In this document: positions 11,218 to 19,905 of the stretch, one piece after another | Numbering within the stretch: the stretch's first letter is position 1 | Layout: every line of letters begins with the position of its first letter | DNA from: Flagellimonas eckloniae | GTDB lineage: Bacteria > Bacteroidota > Bacteroidia > Flavobacteriales > Flavobacteriaceae | Length of the DNA: 64,000 bases | Reading direction: 5' to 3' | Assembly: GCF_001413955.1 (NCBI RefSeq) | Contig: NZ_LCTZ01000002.1 | Location: forward strand, 3,637,501 to 3,701,500 | The notes under the pieces: model-generated | Told to the model about the DNA's origin: nothing | The model's database searches: none | Seen by the model: only the letters and a program-made list of their open reading frames with translations | Position numbers and translations under genes: made by a program

Positions 11218-11604
11218 ATGAAACTAAAAGGAAGGAACAAGGTAAGCCCAGAATTTAGTATGTCATCAATGACAGATATTGTGTTTCTGTTATTGGTATT
11301 TTTTATGTTGACTTCAAACGCTCCCAATGCTTTGGATTTACTGTTACCAAAGGCTAAGGGGAAATCCACCAATACACAGAATGTTTCGGTTACCATAAAC
11401 AAGAACCTGGAGTATTTTGTGAATAATGAACAGATAAACGAGGAATACATTGAAATTGAATTAAAAAAGGCACTTGAAGGTCAAGAAAAGCCTACGATAA
11501 TTCTAAGGGCAGAAGAAAGCGTGGCCATTAAAGAGGCTGTAAACGTTATGGATATTGCCAATAGGAATAGTTATAAGGTTATCTTGGCAGTGCGGCCAAA
11601 ATAA
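11218..11604 (+). CDS. exbD: Biopolymer transport protein ExbD/TolR family
   Basis: 128-aa partner of the ExbB-like channel. A short cytoplasmic N-terminus (MKLKGRNKVSPEFSMSS) is followed by one membrane helix (residues 20-40) that carries the essential aspartate in MTDIVFLLLVFFML. The remaining 85 or so residues form the periplasmic domain with the usual pattern ITINKNLEYFVNNEQI and IILRAEESVAIKEAVNVMDI. It starts 9 nt after exbB, and its TAA overlaps the next ATG by one base (TAATG), which implies translational coupling. Confidence 0.94.
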   Translation: MKLKGRNKVSPEFSMSSMTDIVFLLLVFFMLTSNAPNALDLLLPKAKGKSTNTQNVSVTINKNLEYFVNNEQINEEYIEIELKKALEGQEKPTIILRAEESVAIKEAVNVMDIANRNSYKVILAVRPK

Positions 11605-12482
11605 TGTCATTTTTAGATACGAGACACAAGAAAAAATCATTCACGCTAACTTCACTTCTGTTGAGCGTGTTATTGCTCCTACTTTTTTATATAGGGCTTA
11701 CTTATATGGACCCTCCAATTGAGAATGGGATAGCTATAAATTTTGGCACCATGGATTTTGGAAGTGGCAAAGTGCAACCAAAAGAGAAAGTACGCTCTGA
11801 ACCTAAAAGAGAGGTTGCAAAACCTGTAGAAGAGGTTCAGGAACAAGTACAACCAAAAGAGACTTTACCTGAAGCGCCCGTGGAAAAGGTCTTGACTTCC
11901 GAGAATGAAGAGACAATCAGAATAAATCAACAAAGAGAAGCCAAACGTAAATCGGATGAAGCTGCAAAGAAAGCGCAGGCCGAAGCGGAGCGTGTTGCTC
12001 TAGAAAAAAAACAGGCTGAAGAAAGAAAAAGACAACAGCAAGAAGCCAAAAAGAAGAGTTTGGATGCCTTGATTGGAGGTATTGGAAAATCTGATGGGAA
12101 AACAACTGGAAGTGAGGGAGATGATAACCAGGCAGGGGACAAAGGAAAGCCAGAAGGCAATCCTTATGCTACAAGTTATTACGGAAGCCCCGGCAGTGGA
12201 AGCGGGACAGGTGGATATGGTTTGAATGGCCGCTCATTGGTAAAGAAAGGAAAAGTACAACAAGAATGTAATGAGGATGGCCGTGTCGTTGTGCGTATAG
12301 TTGTAGATAGAAATGGAAAGGTTATAAAGGCAACTCCCGGAGTAAAGGGAACAACCAACAATGCACCTTGTTTGCTAGAACCAGCAAAGAAGACGGCCTT
12401 TCTACATAAATGGAACTTGGATTCCAACGCACCATCACAACAAATTGGTTTTGTTGTTGTTAACTTTAAGCTTGGTCAATAA
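11604..12482 (+). CDS. TonB-like energy transducer
   Basis: 292-aa membrane-anchored periplasmic protein. It has a short basic N-terminus, one membrane helix (about residues 14-33), a long P/E/K/Q-rich and then charged segment (about 50-155) able to span the periplasm, a Gly/Ser-rich linker (160-200), and a C-terminal domain (about 205-292) with GRVVVRIVVDRNGKVIKA and a terminal FVVVNFKL strand, as in TonB C-terminal domains. Position directly after exbB-exbD supports a TonB role, delivering energy to outer-membrane transporters such as the SusC further on. The C-terminal domain is not a textbook TonB match and TolA-like function is possible. The DNA of the charged segment is unusually A/G-rich. 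Confidence 0.8.
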   Translation: MSFLDTRHKKKSFTLTSLLLSVLLLLLFYIGLTYMDPPIENGIAINFGTMDFGSGKVQPKEKVRSEPKREVAKPVEEVQEQVQPKETLPEAPVEKVLTSENEETIRINQQREAKRKSDEAAKKAQAEAERVALEKKQAEERKRQQQEAKKKSLDALIGGIGKSDGKTTGSEGDDNQAGDKGKPEGNPYATSYYGSPGSGSGTGGYGLNGRSLVKKGKVQQECNEDGRVVVRIVVDRNGKVIKATPGVKGTTNNAPCLLEPAKKTAFLHKWNLDSNAPSQQIGFVVVNFKLGQ

Positions 12483-12486
12483 TCCA

Positions 12487-13698
12487 ATGACTTATAAAGA
12501 AACCTTGGATTGGATGTTTCAACAACTTCCAATGTACCAACAAAAAGGAACTTCAGCATATAAGGATAAGTTAGATAATATTTTGAGCTTTTCTGAGGTT
12601 CTTGAGAATCCCCACAATCAATTTAAAAGTATTCATGTTGCTGGCACTAACGGGAAAGGGTCCAGTAGTCATATGCTTGCCTCTATTCTTCAAGAGGCGG
12701 GATATAAAGTTGGCTTATATACTTCCCCGCATTTAAAGGATTTTAGGGAGCGAATCAAAATCAACGGGAAATCTATTGGTAAGAAATATGTAAAGGATTT
12801 TGTGAAAAAGCACAAAACCTTTTTCGAATGGAATAAGCTATCATTTTTTGAAATGACCGTTGGTATGGCTTTTCGATACTTTGCTGACGAGAAAGTGGAT
12901 ATTGCAGTTGTTGAAGTTGGATTGGGCGGAAGATTGGACTCAACAAACATTATTACCCCTGAAGCATCGTTAATTACCAATATAGGATTAGATCATACAC
13001 AGGTATTGGGAAACACCTTGGAAAAGATTGCTTTGGAAAAAGCAGGAATCATAAAAAGAGGGATTCCGATTGTAATTAGTGAGAAACAACAGGAAACGGA
13101 GGGAATCTTTAAGTTGATATCTGGTCAGAAAAGATCAAAAATAGTTTTTGCAGAGGAGCTTTCACTTAAAGAATATAAAACTGACCTTCTAGGAAATTAT
13201 CAGAAGAAAAATTGCAGTGGAGTTGTTGCTTTGATAAAGGAATTAAAGGGATTCAGTGTAAAAGAAGAACATATAAGAAGCGGACTTAAAAAGTGCGTTG
13301 TAAATACTGGAATTTTAGGAAGATGGCAGGTTTTGGGAAACAACCCAACGATTATTTGTGATACGGCACATAATAGAGAGGGACTTGATTTAATTTTGAA
13401 ACAAATTGCAAATCACAAAGCTTCAAAAGTACATTTTGTACTGGGTTTTGTAAACGATAAGGACTTGGAAGATATCCTTTGTCTTTTTCCTACGGATGCT
13501 GTTTACTATTTTGTTCAACCAAATGTGGCAAGAGGATTGGATGTTATGGAGTTAAAGGATAGAGCATTTAGGTTTGGGCTTACTGGAGAGGCATACAAGT
13601 CTGTAAAAATGGGATTAAAGAACGCGAAAAATAGCGCCAAAAGAGATGATTTTATTTATGTTGGAGGTAGCACATTTGTGGTTGCAGAAGTAGTTTAG
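12487..13698 (+). CDS. folC: Bifunctional folylpolyglutamate synthase / dihydrofolate synthase
   Basis: Cytoplasmic ATP-dependent ligase adding glutamate to dihydropteroate and folates (403 aa). Motifs: P-loop VAGTNGKGSSS near residue 43, YTSPHLKDFRERI, EVGLGGRLDSTNII and NIGLDHTQVLGNT, and the C-terminal Mur-ligase-type domain with CDTAHN. An open frame extends to 12445 inside the tonB-like gene, but ATG at 12487 (MTYKETLDWMF) matches FolC N-termini and lies 4 nt after the preceding stop, so it is the likely start. Last gene of the exbBD cluster, before tRNA-Val. Confidence 0.95.
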   Translation: MTYKETLDWMFQQLPMYQQKGTSAYKDKLDNILSFSEVLENPHNQFKSIHVAGTNGKGSSSHMLASILQEAGYKVGLYTSPHLKDFRERIKINGKSIGKKYVKDFVKKHKTFFEWNKLSFFEMTVGMAFRYFADEKVDIAVVEVGLGGRLDSTNIITPEASLITNIGLDHTQVLGNTLEKIALEKAGIIKRGIPIVISEKQQETEGIFKLISGQKRSKIVFAEELSLKEYKTDLLGNYQKKNCSGVVALIKELKGFSVKEEHIRSGLKKCVVNTGILGRWQVLGNNPTIICDTAHNREGLDLILKQIANHKASKVHFVLGFVNDKDLEDILCLFPTDAVYYFVQPNVARGLDVMELKDRAFRFGLTGEAYKSVKMGLKNAKNSAKRDDFIYVGGSTFVVAEVV

Positions 13699-13718
13699 AT
13701 ATTTTTCGTTTTTTCTTT

Positions 13719-13746
13719 TTGGTAATAAAAAATGGTGCTATATTTG
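13719..13746 (+). promoter_or_regulatory. Bacteroidota promoter of tRNA-Val(TAC)
   Basis: TTG at 13719-13721, preceded by a run of T, then 17 nt, then TATATTTG at 13739-13746. This matches the Bacteroidota -33/-7 consensus with good spacing and predicts a transcript start near 13751, about a dozen bases before the tRNA. Confidence 0.85.
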
Positions 13747-13763
13747 CACTCCGTTTTAAGAAC

Positions 13764-13841
13764 GGGCGCGTAGCTCAGTTGGTTCAGAGCACCTGGTTTA
13801 CACCCAGGGGGTCAGGGGTTCGAATCCCTTCGCGCCCACCA
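13764..13841 (+). tRNA. tRNA-Val (anticodon TAC)
   Basis: Full cloverleaf: acceptor stem GGGCGCG/CGCGCCC, D-arm GCTC..GAGC, anticodon stem CCTGG/CCAGG around loop TTTACAC (anticodon TAC at 13799-13801), T-arm AGGGG-TTCGAAT-CCCTT. The 3' CCA is encoded (13839-13841). Expressed alone from its own promoter and ended by a nearby hairpin. Confidence 0.97.
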
Positions 13842-13845
13842 GTAG

Positions 13846-13872
13846 AAAACCACCTATTTATAGGTGGTTTTT
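13846..13872 (+). terminator. Intrinsic terminator of tRNA-Val(TAC)
   Basis: Perfect 11-bp stem AAAACCACCTA (13846-13856)/TAGGTGGTTTT (13861-13871), a 4-nt loop and a T run, 4 nt after the tRNA. Confidence 0.88.
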
Positions 13873-14011
13873 GCGTTTTTTAGCTGCATTGTATTCATCT
13901 AAATTGTTCGAGTATTAAGTGGCGATATATTGAAAAATACTTATTTTGTCACCTAGTTCCGTTTAAAGCATTTTAGTTCTTCCATTTGCATTTTTAGTGT
14001 AGAGTAAAGTC

Positions 14012-14045
14012 TCCCGATGATAGTTTACGTAAATCCTTATCGGGA
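14012..14045. promoter_or_regulatory. Nested dyad upstream of the AraC-type gene
   Basis: TCCCGAT (14012-14018) and ATCGGGA (14039-14045) form an outer inverted repeat around the perfect palindrome TTTACGTAAA (14024-14033). It sits 58 nt before the AraC-type ATG. It may be an operator or a hairpin in the leader. The rest of 13873-14103 shows nothing else clear. Confidence 0.4.
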
Positions 14046-14103
14046 AGACCTCCGTACCGGATTAATAGTGTTAACTATGTATATCATCAATTAATCAACT
14101 ATT

Positions 14104-14553
14104 ATGAGAAAACTTATTCGACACTTTTTCTCTGCAAACAGTCATCAACCAAGGCAATATGAAAGTGCTTTGGAGACAAAGTATGTTAAGTCAGGACTCA
14201 CATTACAAGAAGCAGCTGAAATAAAAGAAAAAATTAAGACTGCCTTTGAGCATGATAAGCTTTATAAGAATAATGATATAGGGCTTAATGACCTCTCCAG
14301 ACATATCTGTAGTGATAGATACAAGATTTCCCAAGTGATAAACGAGTACCTATCAAAAAATTTCTACTCCCTATTAAGTTACTACAGAATTAGGGAAGCA
14401 AAGGACCTACTTTTATCCCAACCTTTTCTCAGTGTAAAGGCAATAATGTACGAAGTGGGCTATAGCAGTAAGACCAGTTTCTATAGTGCTTTCAAAAAAG
14501 AGACTGGATTGAGTCCAAATGATTTTCGCAATTTGTCCATTTATGCTTCTTAA
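14104..14553 (+). CDS. AraC-type helix-turn-helix protein, DNA-binding domain only
   Basis: 149 aa. Residues about 50-146 form an AraC-type double helix-turn-helix: first HTH around IGLNDLSRHICSDRYKISQVI, linker helix with FYSLLSYYRIREAKDLL, and second HTH with VKAIMYEVGYSSKTSFYSAFKKETGLSPNDFR. The first 45 or so residues are charged and do not look like a sensor domain or a membrane segment, so effector sensing is not apparent. It lies 430 bp before susC on the same strand and is a candidate regulator of that locus. It could also be the detached C-terminal part of a larger regulator, but no broken sensor frame was seen upstream. Confidence 0.88.
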   Translation: MRKLIRHFFSANSHQPRQYESALETKYVKSGLTLQEAAEIKEKIKTAFEHDKLYKNNDIGLNDLSRHICSDRYKISQVINEYLSKNFYSLLSYYRIREAKDLLLSQPFLSVKAIMYEVGYSSKTSFYSAFKKETGLSPNDFRNLSIYAS

Positions 14554-14982
14554 AAAATTGCTCTTCCATTAAAAGACGTATAAGTTATTTAGTAGAGGTT
14601 TTATAAAATGACTACTTCTCCAACAATGGTTACTTATTGGTATTATCCATAGCATTTTCTCTTTGTTAATTTTTAACAAACCTTTTAATAGTCACATGTG
14701 GCCTAAGAAGTGTTAAAAAAAGTACTTCCCGTTGGGGATGCTATTTTTTGATGTCCATCCCGTTTTAGAAGTACTGGTTTTTATTCCCCATACGATTGTT
14801 TTGTAATTGCAATTGTAAAGGTAAGGCGGTGAGAGGCTTTACTTCCTTATTTTATTAGAGACTTTCCATTAGGTTTTGTTTTCGTAACCAGGGAGTTATT
14901 TGAATTAGCTATCAAACCACTTCTCCCGCCTGCCTTTCTCAGTTGCGCTGACTCATTAATTACTAACAAAACTTTTAACTCT
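14554..14982 (+). promoter_or_regulatory. Long susC upstream/leader region
   Basis: 429 bp with no convincing gene. The main structure is the nested inverted repeat at 14721-14775, listed separately. Pyrimidine-rich stretches and short runs of T are present. I could not place a confident TAnnTTTG promoter. The AraC-type protein next door, or an unseen sigma/anti-sigma system, may act here. Confidence 0.5.
14721..14775. repeat. Nested inverted repeat before susC
   Basis: Outer arms AGTACTTC (14721-14728)/GAAGTACT (14768-14775) and inner arms GGGATG (14735-14740)/CATCCC (14756-14761) share one axis, giving a two-tier stem-loop about 55 nt long. A T-rich stretch follows (GGTTTTTATT), so it could act as a terminator or attenuator, or as a two-site operator. 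Confidence 0.6.
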
Positions 14983-17900
14983 ATGAAAGTAAAGAAGCTA
15001 TTTGGGACTCTCATGTTTATGTTATTATCAATAACATGTCTATGGTCTCAAGAGAAAACAATCACAGGAACAATTATTGATCAAACAGGTATACCACTTC
15101 CGGGGGTCAATATTATTGTGGAGGGTACTTCAAACGGTACCCAATCCGATTTTGATGGCAATTATGCCATTACCGCCAATGTTGACGAAACATTAGTCTA
15201 CACATATCTCGGACAGAAAACCACTAAGCGCTTGGTTGGAGCACAGAATGTTGTTAACATTCAAATGGAAGAAGATGCACAAGCATTGGAAGAAGTAGTG
15301 GTTACCGCCTTTGGAATTCAAAGGAATCCCAAGCAATTGGGATATGCTGTAAACAAGGTTGAAACAGAGGATATTGTAGAAAATTCCGAACCAGATTTGC
15401 TTCGTTCCCTAACAAGCAAGGTTCCGGGTGTAAACATTAATTTGTCCACAGGGGTTGCTGGTGCATCCAATCAGATTAATATTAGAGGAGCAACGACGAT
15501 AGGTAGTGCTAGTCAACCTTTATTTATTGTAGATGGTATAGCATATGACAATACACAGGCCACTACGGCAGATTTGAACACAACAACTGCTAGTAGCCAA
15601 TCTACTGGCGGTGGAGGCTATGAGTCTGGAATATCAACATTGGACCCAAATGATATTGCTTCTGTCAACGTATTGAAAAGTACAGCTGCAGCTGCATTAT
15701 ATGGTTCAAGGGCCACAAATGGGGTTATTGTTATAACTACCAAATCTGGTTCAGCTAGAGGTGCTTCAGGAAATAACAAATTAAGTGTATCTGTCAATTC
15801 TGGTGTTTATTTTGAAGAAATTGCAAATCTACCTGAGTACCAGAATACCTATGGTAATGGGGTTAATTTCAGCTATTTGAATGCGAACGGTTCGTGGGGT
15901 CCTAGATTTGACTCATTAGAAACTATACCCACATGGCCCAATTTATTAAATGCGTTTCCAGAGCTTGGTCCAACTCAACCTTATGTAGCTCAACCAAACA
16001 ATGTAGAGAACTTATTTAGAACAGGAGTTGTATATGATAATTCTGTAAACTTCTCATATGGAGGAGAGGATGGTAATTTTAATGTTACCATTTCAGATTT
16101 GGATCAACAAGGATATATTCCATATAACACCTTTAGTAGAACTTCGGTTTCTGCCGGGGGTAATTTTAAACTTGCCAACAACCTTAGGGTTGGCGGATCT
16201 TTGAGCTATTCGGAAACTGGACAAGTTGGTGGTTTCTTTGGTGAAAATCAATTTGCTGGATCAGCTTCTTCATTTGCCAGAACCTTGTGGTTGGGAAGAG
16301 CTTGGAATACGGATTTACCCTTTGAGGATCCTGTAACAGGTGGGTCGTTGACTCCAAATAACGGATGGGATCATCCCCTCTGGTCTTGGAAACATGATCA
16401 AATAATTACGTCTACAAACAGAACAGTTGTTAATGTTAATTTCGCCTATACTTTTAATGATAATATTTCAGCATCTTATCGTGTAGGGTTAAACAAGTAC
16501 GATCTTAGTAGAAAGGAAATCAGGGATATTGGCTCTAGAGCAAACAATGGCCTTGGTGGTATAACTACTGATAATTTCTTAAATGAGGCTCTGGAATCTA
16601 CATTGTTGTTCAATTTTGATTATGAGCTGACAGAAGATTTAGGTTTGGCGGTAATATTGGGTAATAATGTACTGCAGAATACCCAGCAACGTAATGCAAT
16701 TATAGCGAACACATTTATTTCACCAGGTATATTCACTATAGAAAACAACTTAAATGTTGCCTTGGTACAGCCTACACCAACTAATGGAATTGGTTATGCT
16801 AGAAATAGGAATGTTGGTGTATTTGGAGATATTAGTTTATCCTACAAGGATTATCTGTTTTTAAATGCAACTGGTAGGAACGATTGGAGTTCGACCCTGC
16901 CTAAGGATAACAGATCCTATTTTTATCCTTCTGTAAGTCTATCTTTTATACCGACAGATGCCTTCAATATTAACAGTAAGGTTCTGACATTTGCCAAATT
17001 AAGGGCAGGATATGCCTCTGTAGGTAGAGATGCTCCAGCTGAGTTTTTGAATAGAACCTTTGCTGTTGGTAATGCATTTAACGGAAATCCGGTTATAGGA
17101 AACAGGACAGCTTTAGGAGATCAACAAATTACACCAGAGTTTACAGATGAACTTGAAATTGGTGCGGATTTAGAGTTTTTCAATAGAAGAGCGATTGTGG
17201 ACTTTAGCTGGTATAAAAAAGTAACCACAGATTTGATTTCACCGGTAAGTGTTCCTTCAACAAGTGGTTTTTCCACGTTCAACACAAACATTGGTGAAAT
17301 GGAGAATACGGGTGTTGAAATTGGTTTGAACATAGTTCCCATACAAACATTGAACTTTAAATGGGACATGTATACCACGTTTACGAAAAATGTTAATGAG
17401 GTAAAGGAACTTGTAGAAGGTTTGGAGCGGATACAGTTTAATGCAAATGAAGTTTCGCATGCAATTGTTGGTGAACCATTTGGTGTTTTCTACGGAACCC
17501 GTTTTGCAAGAGATGCTGATGGAAATTACCTTATTAATCAAGCAGGTGGTGGAATTGTTCAAGATTTGGAAAATGGTGTTATAGGAGACCCTACCCCAGA
17601 TTTTAGAATTGGATTCATAAATACGTTTAAATATAAAACATTGAGCCTACGCGCTCAGTTTGACTGGAGAGAAGGAGGAGACATAAAATCTACTAGTCTA
17701 GATGCCTTACTAGGGCGTGGTGTAACAAAAGATACAGAAGATAGGGAGCGTACATTTATTATCCCTGGATTTTATGGCGACAATGCTGGTAATCCTATCC
17801 TGGATCAAAATGGCAATCAGATTCCGAATACAACACAGGTTGATATGAATGAATTGTATTTCTCACCGGCTGGAGGTAATACATTTGGTATTAATACGGT

Positions 17901-18177
17901 TGATGAAGCATCAGTGTATGACGGAACAGTGTATCGTTTACGAGAGTTGAGCCTTACCTATGATTTACCTACAAAATGGTTGGATAAAACACCCTTTGGA
18001 AGAATGAGTTTTAGTGTATTAGGGAATAACCTATGGTATTTTGCTCCCAATTTTCCAAAGTACACCAATTTTGACCCGGAAGTTACCAGTTTTGGTAACA
18101 CAAGATTGCAAGGTGTAGAGATTTCTGCTGCGCCTACTTCCAAACGATATGGGTTCAAACTTAATTTAACGTTTTAA
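14983..18177 (+). CDS. SusC/RagA family TonB-linked outer membrane transporter
   Basis: Outer-membrane beta-barrel importer, 1064 aa, powered by TonB and capped by its SusD partner. Signal peptide at residues 1-22 (MLLSITCLWSQ end), then a carboxypeptidase-regulatory-like domain (ITGTIIDQTGIPLPGVNI, FDGNYAITANV; about 24-95), a region with EVVVTAFGIQRNPK typical of SusC N-termini, the plug domain (IRGATTIGSASQPLFIVDGI; AAALYGSRATNGVIVITTK) and a long barrel ending in a terminal aromatic strand (KLNLTF). Length is normal. It pairs with susD 9 nt downstream. The substrate cannot be read from sequence, and no glycoside hydrolase is nearby, so it need not be a glycan importer. Confidence 0.95.
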   Translation: MKVKKLFGTLMFMLLSITCLWSQEKTITGTIIDQTGIPLPGVNIIVEGTSNGTQSDFDGNYAITANVDETLVYTYLGQKTTKRLVGAQNVVNIQMEEDAQALEEVVVTAFGIQRNPKQLGYAVNKVETEDIVENSEPDLLRSLTSKVPGVNINLSTGVAGASNQINIRGATTIGSASQPLFIVDGIAYDNTQATTADLNTTTASSQSTGGGGYESGISTLDPNDIASVNVLKSTAAAALYGSRATNGVIVITTKSGSARGASGNNKLSVSVNSGVYFEEIANLPEYQNTYGNGVNFSYLNANGSWGPRFDSLETIPTWPNLLNAFPELGPTQPYVAQPNNVENLFRTGVVYDNSVNFSYGGEDGNFNVTISDLDQQGYIPYNTFSRTSVSAGGNFKLANNLRVGGSLSYSETGQVGGFFGENQFAGSASSFARTLWLGRAWNTDLPFEDPVTGGSLTPNNGWDHPLWSWKHDQIITSTNRTVVNVNFAYTFNDNISASYRVGLNKYDLSRKEIRDIGSRANNGLGGITTDNFLNEALESTLLFNFDYELTEDLGLAVILGNNVLQNTQQRNAIIANTFISPGIFTIENNLNVALVQPTPTNGIGYARNRNVGVFGDISLSYKDYLFLNATGRNDWSSTLPKDNRSYFYPSVSLSFIPTDAFNINSKVLTFAKLRAGYASVGRDAPAEFLNRTFAVGNAFNGNPVIGNRTALGDQQITPEFTDELEIGADLEFFNRRAIVDFSWYKKVTTDLISPVSVPSTSGFSTFNTNIGEMENTGVEIGLNIVPIQTLNFKWDMYTTFTKNVNEVKELVEGLERIQFNANEVSHAIVGEPFGVFYGTRFARDADGNYLINQAGGGIVQDLENGVIGDPTPDFRIGFINTFKYKTLSLRAQFDWREGGDIKSTSLDALLGRGVTKDTEDRERTFIIPGFYGDNAGNPILDQNGNQIPNTTQVDMNELYFSPAGGNTFGINTVDEASVYDGTVYRLRELSLTYDLPTKWLDKTPFGRMSFSVLGNNLWYFAPNFPKYTNFDPEVTSFGNTRLQGVEISAAPTSKRYGFKLNLTF

Positions 18178-18186
18178 AAAAGAAGC

Positions 18187-19890
18187 ATGAAAAATATAAT
18201 ATATAAAAGAATCCTTAAACACTTTTTTACGGGGATATTTTTGGTATTCGCATTCATTGGATGTGAGGATTATCTAGATGTGGATGTAGATAGCGATTCT
18301 CCAACAATAGCTCCACAGAACCAACTCTTACCGAATATACATGTAGGAGTTGCTAACATGGCAGACTTTAATTTTTGGTCTGGTGATATGCTGCAGGTAT
18401 ACACACACCAATTTACTGCTAGGGAAGAGCAAGACCAATATGGCACGAAAGCAGACAATATCAATTTAAACAACGATTGGGACAACTTTTATTTGACCCT
18501 TACAGATATTGAAACTTTGATTGCCCAGTCCACTGAAAGTGGTGATAATGTTTACATTGGAATAGCCCAAATACTTAAGGCCTATATGGTTTCAGTAGCA
18601 GTTGATCTTTGGGGCGATATTCCTTTATCTGAGGCAACACTTCTGGAACAAGGAGTCGTTAGTCCGGTTTTTGATGACCAAGAAGCTGTTTATCAAACAG
18701 TTCTTGATTTGATTGATGAAGGAAAAGCAAATGTAGCCAGTGGGGCAGGAAATAATTTCCCAGCTGGGGATGACTTGTTTTATGGAGGTGCAACTGCCAA
18801 TTGGGTAAAGTTTGCCAATACGCTTAAGTTTAAACTATACAACCAGATTAGGACCACCGCTTTGTTTGATCAGTCGGATTTTAATGCATTAGTTGCTGAT
18901 GATAACTTTCTTACATCAAGTGCAGATGACTTTCAATTTACCCATACTGCAAATCAAGCTCCTACAGATGAGCGTAATCAACTTTTTATTTCTGCATACG
19001 GCGGAGCCCAAGTTACCTATTACGGAAGTCCTTGGTTCTATGAAATACTTAGAGGTGTTAATCCAAATATACATACAGGTAACCCAGATCCAAGGTTGGC
19101 CTATTATTTTGTAAATCAATTGGTGCCTGGGCAGTTCCCACGAGATCAAGGAGACGCGGTTACAGGTGATCCAAATGCAGATTACTGGGATGCTTCAACG
19201 GGCTTTTTTAGTATTCGTTTCGGTAGTATTGGACCAGATAGGGATGGAGCAGTGCAAAATGATGCTACTTTTCCAGGGATATTCCCTTGCGGGGGGCGTT
19301 ATGATGATGGACAAGGTTTTGCAAGGACCATTGCTAGTGGAACCGGGGTAGCTCCAAGAAGAATCCTTACGTATGACGAGTTTTTGTACATACAGGCAGA
19401 ACTTATTCTGGACGGTGTACTGCCAGGAGATGCTGGGGTAAAACTCAGAGAAGCCATGGAGGCAAGTTTTGCTAAGGTAGACGAAGTTGTTGCAGGTACA
19501 GGAACAACACAAGCAGTTCCAACATTATCCGGATCAACAGAGGTTAATGATTTTATGGATGCAATTATTGCGGAATATGATGCTGCTTCTGATGCCAAAA
19601 AGTTAGAAATAATAATGACCCAAAAGTGGGTAGCAACTTTTGCTGACCCAATGGATCAATATACTGATTATAGAAGAACGGGCTATCCTATTTTGGCAGA
19701 TCCATCTGGATCTCAAAGCCCAGAATATCAGTTGGATAATGGGGATGGATTTCCACTATTGGATAACCTTACTGTTTTGAACAATCCTTTTCAGTTATCC
19801 TTTTTCTGGCCACAGCCCGAGCTGAATCTAAATCAGAATGCTCCAGCGCAGAAAGACCCTGGAACGTATTCAATTTTTTGGGATAACTAA
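18187..19890 (+). CDS. SusD/RagB-like nutrient-binding lipoprotein
   Basis: 567-aa surface lipoprotein forming the lid of the SusC barrel. A lipoprotein signal peptide ends in FAFIGC, with the modified Cys near residue 26. The following DYLDVDVDSDSPTIAP resembles the SusD-like_2 class, where DVNxDPNxP is usual, as do the helical TPR-like parts (ILKAYMVSVAVDLWGDIPLSEA, YDEFLYIQAELIL) and the C-terminal DPMDQYTDYRRTGYP. Starts 9 nt after susC, so co-transcribed. Class members bind diverse nutrients, including non-carbohydrate ones. Confidence 0.93.
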   Translation: MKNIIYKRILKHFFTGIFLVFAFIGCEDYLDVDVDSDSPTIAPQNQLLPNIHVGVANMADFNFWSGDMLQVYTHQFTAREEQDQYGTKADNINLNNDWDNFYLTLTDIETLIAQSTESGDNVYIGIAQILKAYMVSVAVDLWGDIPLSEATLLEQGVVSPVFDDQEAVYQTVLDLIDEGKANVASGAGNNFPAGDDLFYGGATANWVKFANTLKFKLYNQIRTTALFDQSDFNALVADDNFLTSSADDFQFTHTANQAPTDERNQLFISAYGGAQVTYYGSPWFYEILRGVNPNIHTGNPDPRLAYYFVNQLVPGQFPRDQGDAVTGDPNADYWDASTGFFSIRFGSIGPDRDGAVQNDATFPGIFPCGGRYDDGQGFARTIASGTGVAPRRILTYDEFLYIQAELILDGVLPGDAGVKLREAMEASFAKVDEVVAGTGTTQAVPTLSGSTEVNDFMDAIIAEYDAASDAKKLEIIMTQKWVATFADPMDQYTDYRRTGYPILADPSGSQSPEYQLDNGDGFPLLDNLTVLNNPFQLSFFWPQPELNLNQNAPAQKDPGTYSIFWDN

Positions 19891-19905
19891 TCAAAATAAA
19901 AAATC

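Noticed and set aside
12445..12486. Extended folC N-terminus starting inside the tonB-like gene
   Set aside because: The extra residues are a shadow of the tonB-like 3' end; ATG at 12487 fits FolC and the spacing.
14017..14094. 25-codon frame just before the AraC-type gene, as a leader peptide
   Set aside because: No supporting signal apart from the open frame; it overlaps the dyad and its composition is not distinctive.
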